DNA of 10,127 bases from Cyanobacteria bacterium T3Sed10_376R1m. Its GTDB lineage: Bacteria > Cyanobacteriota > Cyanobacteriia > Cyanobacteriales > Cyanobacteriaceae. The stretch lies in assembly GCA_003566215.1 (NCBI GenBank), contig PXEJ01000141.1:1-10127 (forward strand). The letters are read 5' to 3'. The notes beneath the pieces are model-generated. The model was given only the letters and a program-made list of their open reading frames with translations. It was not told the origin of the DNA and did no database searches. Positions 6,876-10,127 of this stretch are shown piece after piece. Position numbers and translations under genes: made by a program. Position 1 is the first letter of the stretch; every line of letters starts with the position of its first letter.

Positions 6876-8586
6876 TGGAATCAGCCACCACCTGAACCGG
6901 GCCGGTCGCGTAGCGGATAGTTCGATTGCGGCCATCGTCGATTACGGTCAGGATATTGTACAGACCCTCGGGCACGGCGCTGGTCTGCCAGGAAAATGAT
7001 CCGCCGGCTTCTGATTGGGCAAGGTTCTCAATAATGACCCCCTCATTGCCGTTGAATGGAACAAGGTCGGTATCGTAATAGAGGCTGATAATCGCATCAT
7101 CATCGCGATCAAAGGATTCCCATTGTAATTCAATGCTTCCCGGCACAACATGAAACGGCGACAACACAAAACTGTCGAGGCGAATATCTCGGCAGTTTTC
7201 AGGAGTCGGGTTTTGGGTGCATTGATCGGAAACCGGGAATTCGTGCGGATCGATCCGAATATACTTCACGGTTCCGCCCCATCCTTCATCGGTTCCTTCG
7301 GTCGGAAAGTCGGTCAAATCGCCAACGCAATATTCATTCAGACCCTCCTGGACCACGATATCTTTCCCAGTAGAAAGGCTGGGCCGGTTGTTGCCCCAAA
7401 ATAAGCGAGCTACCGAACCAAGACCGATATCTCGCGGCCCGGCGACTTGCAGGGTGTAGCACAACATCCGATAGTGCGTGGTATCGATATCCACAGTGGT
7501 ATCGAAAAGAATCCGCGGATCGCTGCCGGTGGGGCGTGCCGTTAGGGAGCCCACAGGGTTGTCATAGCGGATCCCAGTCATCCCAAGCGCATCCAGAATA
7601 TCGTCGGCGTCGATGCTGGTCCATGCGTTCCCGGTTTCTGTAATGCCGTAGGCCCGACTCTGATCCCCCTTACGATCTGGGACCGTCATGCGCAATACGG
7701 GGACATCATTGATGGCCACGGTGGCGGCAGCGAAGTCCGTGGATTGGCCGTCGGTGACACCGATCTGGTACTCGCCGGACGGAAGCATACGAAGATCAAC
7801 CTCGGTTTGATTGCCCGTTACGCCCGAGGCGACTACATGAACAAATTCACCATCGGTGGCCACTATCTCGTACGGTCCTGAGCCGGCGGCATTCTCCCAC
7901 TCCAGCGCAGGACCTGACGGGGTTAAGGATTCTGCAGTCAATCGAATCCAGTCGATTTCAACCTTGACATCCGCGTTCTTGGTTGGATTGAACCGCAGTC
8001 CCCGAACGAGTGGCACATCGGTCCACTGGATATTGCTGTTGGGCTGTAGATCGCCCGGGTCGGCAAGGTCCCATTCAATGACGGTCCAATCTTCGTAGGT
8101 GCTGCGACGCCCGGCAGTGACGCCGACGTTGCCCGTAGTTTGCCAATCCGAATCCTCAAAAAAACGGGCCACGAAGGGCTGGGTTTCCTCCAGGGGTTGT
8201 CCATCCGAGCGGCGCATCCTGACCTTGACGCTGAGGTAGCGGTATTTATCTGTTGAGATTGGGTAGCGCTCGCCGGTTTCCAGTCCGCGGAAAGCCCCGA
8301 TCAAGCCGGGGAATACCGTCCAGAAACGGTTATCGTTACTCCCTGTCACGAAAGAATAGACACCATCGGCAAATGTTTCGCCGACAAGATCCATCGACTC
8401 GGTAAGAATAATGTCCTCGGGTTGCTGCATATCCCAGGGATTGGCCATGATATAAGTCGCAAAATCTTGTCCCTGAGCGACGCGAATCAGACTTCCGCTC
8501 GGCTGGGTGACCGTTATCTCAGCAATCGCTGTTTGCAGCAGACCGCCAAGCAAGAAAACAAGGATGACACTAACTCGGTTTGACAC
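6844..8586 (-). CDS. secreted protein with duplicated beta-rich module, function unknown
   Basis: 580 residues from GTG 8586, chosen because it gives a textbook Sec signal peptide: SNR, hydrophobic VSVILVFLLGGLLQT, then AIA before Glu (cleavage near 22/23). A CAGG lies 8 nt before this GTG. The frame is open upstream to TTG 8685, which overlaps the preceding stop and would put 33 polar residues before the signal. The mature chain looks like two copies of a two-part unit: a jelly-roll-like domain (about 49-223 and 320-482) followed by an Ig/FnIII-like domain (224-295 and 483-567). Matched landmarks are NPWDMQQPEDII/NAWTSIDADDIL, STDKYRYLSVKVRM/DTTHYRMLCYTLQV, VARFF/VARLFW, VRGLRFNP/VKYIRIDP and IDWIRL/RLDSFVL. 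Copy two has extra cysteines. The chain ends IIFQDRFE, possibly a sorting tail. I recognise no named family; glycan binding is a guess from fold type and neighbours. Confidence 0.78.
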   Translation of the reverse strand: MSNRVSVILVFLLGGLLQTAIAEITVTQPSGSLIRVAQGQDFATYIMANPWDMQQPEDIILTESMDLVGETFADGVYSFVTGSNDNRFWTVFPGLIGAFRGLETGERYPISTDKYRYLSVKVRMRRSDGQPLEETQPFVARFFEDSDWQTTGNVGVTAGRRSTYEDWTVIEWDLADPGDLQPNSNIQWTDVPLVRGLRFNPTKNADVKVEIDWIRLTAESLTPSGPALEWENAAGSGPYEIVATDGEFVHVVASGVTGNQTEVDLRMLPSGEYQIGVTDGQSTDFAAATVAINDVPVLRMTVPDRKGDQSRAYGITETGNAWTSIDADDILDALGMTGIRYDNPVGSLTARPTGSDPRILFDTTVDIDTTHYRMLCYTLQVAGPRDIGLGSVARLFWGNNRPSLSTGKDIVVQEGLNEYCVGDLTDFPTEGTDEGWGGTVKYIRIDPHEFPVSDQCTQNPTPENCRDIRLDSFVLSPFHVVPGSIELQWESFDRDDDAIISLYYDTDLVPFNGNEGVIIENLAQSEAGGSFSWQTSAVPEGLYNILTVIDDGRNRTIRYATGPVQVVADSNEIIFQDRFE

Positions 8587-8681
8587 CTTAAAAGCCTGCG
8601 CGAAGAGTATGTGGTCGACTATAGCGTTTCTGTGGCTCAGTTTTTTGAGCTGGCGCAGATTTTGTTCGAACACATTGCTTC

Positions 8682-9409
8682 TCAAGCGTACCCGAAGGCC
8701 TGCAGGTAGCGTTTAAATCGCTGATCTGCAAAACGGCCTTGCTGCGCATCCAGCTCCCGCGTCCAGCGGCCAATAGACGCTGCAGCGCTCGAGGACGTCT
8801 TATGCCACCAGCCGCCCCACCGAAAAGCCGAGGTTGTGATGCGCTCCAGCGTTTGAACAGGAACATCGAGTTCCAGCCACTGACAGAGTCCGGCAAGGGT
8901 TTCAACGGGTTTTTGCATCAGATCCTCGTATCGAACAATCCGCTTGGACTCTCGACGGTTGCCCAGGAAGGAATCCACCATGTCGTCAGCATGTTTGCCA
9001 AGCCCCGTTATCGCCGCCTCTAGATCTTCCGGCTCTGCGTCGCCGTCGGCATAAAAAAAGCCCGGTTGGAGCAGAATATATCTCGGGGATCGCGAACCAG
9101 ATAGACCGAACGAGTGCCCTGACGGTAGAGATCGAACAACTCATCGGGGCTCTGAGTCCAAGCGCCATTGCGGATATACAACGCCTTTTCACAAAAGTAA
9201 CGCAATCCAACACCGTTTTTTGCCGCAACAAGCTCATAGAAGCCTTGTACTTTGGATTGGAAAAAGCGACGAAAGTCTTCACGGTAGTCGTTTCCAAAAT
9301 AGCGCTGGTAGCCTTTGGAAAGACGCCTGTTGAAGGGGTTTCGGCCAATCCAGTGCTCGCCCTTGTCGAGATGGAAAAAGTTGGGTCTATCCGAATCTCG
9401 CAACGGATT
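8682..9409 (-). pseudogene. sulfotransferase remnant, beheaded at the IS junction and frameshifted
   Basis: The first frame (9409 to about 9054) encodes the middle of a PAPS sulfotransferase, including the 3'-phosphate-binding motif SVYLVRDPRDIFCSNRAFF. It then runs into FMPTATQSRKI and stops at 9020. The -1 frame, entered at the seven-T run (plus 9053-9059), continues sensibly as FFYADGDAEPEDLEAAITGL and goes on through RIVRYEDLMQKPVETL to HKTSSSAAASIGRW, classic C-terminal sulfotransferase features, ending QAFGYA at 8682. The 5'-phosphosulfate loop that should lie about 50-60 residues nearer the N-terminus is absent: an in-frame TGA (9410-9412) and the insertion sequence take its place. About 240 residues of an expected 300 or so remain. 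Function is presumably lost. It is the second sulfotransferase in the locus, and its stop overlaps a possible TTG start of the next gene. Confidence 0.82.
9053..9059 (-). other. seven-T run at the frameshift point
   Basis: In the zero frame the minus strand reads GCT TTT TTT ATG. A -1 shift, or one extra T, gives GCT TTT TTT TAT GCC and restores the sulfotransferase frame. The run has the form X-XXY-YYZ (T TTT TTT) of a -1 slippery heptamer, so indel, sequencing error or slippage are all possible. Confidence 0.75.
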
Positions 9410-9428
9410 TCAGGGCTGATCCGGTCTG

Positions 9429-9457
9429 ATTTGAGAGGCCATGGGGCCTCCTGTAAA
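9429..9457 (-). promoter_or_regulatory. candidate outward promoter at the IS left end
   Basis: On the minus strand, TTTACA (9457-9452; 5 of 6) is followed after 17 bp by TCAAAT (9434-9429; 4 of 6). Transcription would start near 9422 and run into the sulfotransferase remnant and the genes beyond. Insertion sequences often carry outward promoters, but this one is consensus matching only. Confidence 0.3.
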
Positions 9458-9459
9458 GT
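9431..9459 (+). promoter_or_regulatory. candidate transposase promoter
   Basis: TTGAGA (9431-9436; 5 of 6) and, 17 bp on, TAAAGT (9454-9459; 4 of 6). Transcription would start near 9466, after the left arm of the ribosome-site hairpin, so transcripts from this promoter would have a free Shine-Dalgarno. Confidence 0.3.
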
Positions 9460-9489
9460 TTTGTTTTCCAGAACAAACAACACAGGAGG
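9447..9489 (+). promoter_or_regulatory. hairpin that can sequester the transposase ribosome binding site
   Basis: CCTCCTGT (9447-9454) and ACAGGAGG (9482-9489) are a perfect 8-bp inverted repeat. Inside it, TTTGTT and AACAAA pair around TTCCAG. The right arm contains most of the AGGAGGT Shine-Dalgarno (9484-9490), 8 nt before the transposase ATG. Readthrough RNA from outside would hide the site; RNA started downstream of the left arm would not. Ribosome-site sequestration is known for some other insertion sequences; its operation here is inferred. Confidence 0.6.
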
Positions 9490-9498
9490 TAAACCCCC

Positions 9499-10127
9499 AT
9501 GGCTGTCTACAAGCTTATCGCAAAGCTGCTCAAGTTCAAGGGTTTCCGGTGCAATGGACTGGCCTTTCGGCGCGGCAACCGGCTCGAGGTATTGGTCAAG
9601 CCCTACAAGAACGGCTGCCGCGGCCCGGAATGCGGCCGGCGGGGACGTATCGTTCGCCAGCGCTCCGAGCCGCGCTACTGGCGTGACATTCCGGTCGGGC
9701 CCTGGTCGATCTGGCTGATGTACTGGCCGCGTGAGATCTGTTGTGACACCCACGGCCGGGTGACCGAGCAGCTACCCTGGGCTGAGGCGGGTAGCCGGGT
9801 GAGTCACCGCTTTGAATACCTGATGCTGCGCTACTGTCAGATCATGCCGCAGAAGGCCGCCGCCCAGCTCCTGCGGTTGCCCGCCTCGACCCTGTCGGAC
9901 CTGCTCCATCGCACCATTGGCCGGCTGCGCGAGGGTCACCGCATCCGGGGCCTCAAGACCATCGGCTTGGACGAAATCTCCTATCACAAGGGTCACAAGT
10001 ACGCCACGCTGGTCTACGACCTGAAACGCTCCTGCGTGGTCTGGATCGGCCAAGGCAAGGGCCGAGCGGCGATCGACCGGTTCTTCAACGAAGCGCTCAG
10101 CGACTACCAGAAGGCCAGGATCCAGGC
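9499..10127 (+). CDS. ISL3-family transposase (3' end outside window)
   Basis: ATG at 9499 follows AGGAGGT with an 8-nt gap. 209 codons are in the window; ISL3 transposases are usually about 400 residues, so about half is present. The N-terminal zinc-finger-like region keeps C40, C45, C81, C82 and H85. A helix-turn-helix-like stretch follows (MPQKAAAQLLRLPASTLSDL, 116-135). The start of the DDE catalytic domain is clear at TIGLDEISYHKGHKYATLVY (154-173), with D158 the likely first catalytic Asp, then VVWIGQGKGRAAIDRFF (180-196), typical of this family. It would cut and paste the element; ISL3 members usually make 8-bp target duplications. The visible frame is intact, so the enzyme may be active. 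Transcription is convergent with nothing in the window and divergent from the sulfotransferase remnant. Confidence 0.9.
   Translation, partial: MAVYKLIAKLLKFKGFRCNGLAFRRGNRLEVLVKPYKNGCRGPECGRRGRIVRQRSEPRYWRDIPVGPWSIWLMYWPREICCDTHGRVTEQLPWAEAGSRVSHRFEYLMLRYCQIMPQKAAAQLLRLPASTLSDLLHRTIGRLREGHRIRGLKTIGLDEISYHKGHKYATLVYDLKRSCVVWIGQGKGRAAIDRFFNEALSDYQKARIQ

Larger units (their letters stand above)
9413..10127 (+). mobile_element. ISL3-family insertion sequence, left part only
   Basis: The element is identified by its ISL3-type transposase. The left end is not fixed: the sulfotransferase coding sense fails around 9404-9412 and IS-like leader follows, so the boundary lies roughly between 9404 and 9434; 9413 (GGGCTGATCC) is a guess. 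The right terminal inverted repeat and target duplication lie outside the window. The leader (to 9498) holds GAGGCC/GGCCTC (9435-9450), the ribosome-site hairpin, and overlapping promoter-like sequences on both strands. Confidence 0.75.

Noticed and set aside
8618..8623. TATAGT as a -10 for the secreted-protein gene
   Set aside because: At the right spacing the upstream hexamer is AAAAAA, not a -35 match, and there is no extended -10.
8635..8650. GCTCA/TGAGC hairpin upstream of the secreted-protein gene
   Set aside because: 5-bp stem, no T tract after it on either strand, and it lies within a frame open from 8685. Probably chance.
8986..9753. Minus-strand open frame of 255 codons spanning the IS and sulfotransferase
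   Set aside because: It crosses the IS boundary, runs antisense to a clear transposase, and reads a non-sulfotransferase frame through 9060-9400.
1..10127. CRISPR array, tRNA, rRNA
   Set aside because: No regularly spaced identical repeats and no tRNA- or rRNA-like sequences were seen. The only tandem repeats are the coding WYL/YPDV units.

Overview
The window looks like accessory surface-polysaccharide DNA from a gammaproteobacterium. The grounds are a GC-rich background, an exact ops (RfaH recruitment) element, a near-perfect CRP/Clp/Vfr-type palindrome, and a secreted protein ending in IIFQDRFE, a type of tail I recall (unverified) from Wenzhouxiangella/Lysobacter-like bacteria. Except for an insertion sequence at the right edge, every gene is on the minus strand, so the window is best read from right to left.

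Right edge (about 9413-10127): the start of an ISL3-family insertion sequence. Its transposase reads rightwards out of the window, and its Shine-Dalgarno lies in the arm of a perfect 8-bp inverted repeat. The element abuts, and probably beheaded, a PAPS-dependent sulfotransferase gene (8682-9409, minus). That gene also has a -1 frameshift in a run of seven T, so it is a pseudogene.

Middle (2563-8586): three close or overlapping minus-strand genes. They encode a secreted protein of unknown function built from a duplicated two-part module; a second sulfotransferase (Sulfotransfer_2-like) carrying two N-terminal WYL/YPDV repeats; and a 1039-residue protein with seven WYL/YPDV repeats, a GT2 glycosyltransferase domain and a GT4 glycosyltransferase domain. 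Together they suggest assembly and sulfation of an exported glycan, with the repeats perhaps acting as a shared scaffold.

Leader (2276-2562): 287 bp without a gene, but full of minus-strand control signals. In order of transcription these are a CRP-like palindrome, a candidate sigma-70 promoter overlapping an AT-rich inverted repeat, and a JUMPstart-like hairpin carrying the ops element GGCGGTAGCGTG just before the next gene's strong ribosome binding site.

Left (1-2275): two tightly coupled genes, a coiled-coil protein with a duplicated LKEEN...QEELE...FL motif, and a degenerate FkbM/SAM-methyltransferase-like domain fused to a long coiled coil that runs off the left edge. This appears to be the start of an RfaH-dependent polysaccharide operon continuing to the left. 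Base composition is mosaic: sampled 60-base lines are 73% GC in the FkbM-like gene (481-540), 53% in the GT2 part (4321-4380) and 47% in the GT4 part (2701-2760).
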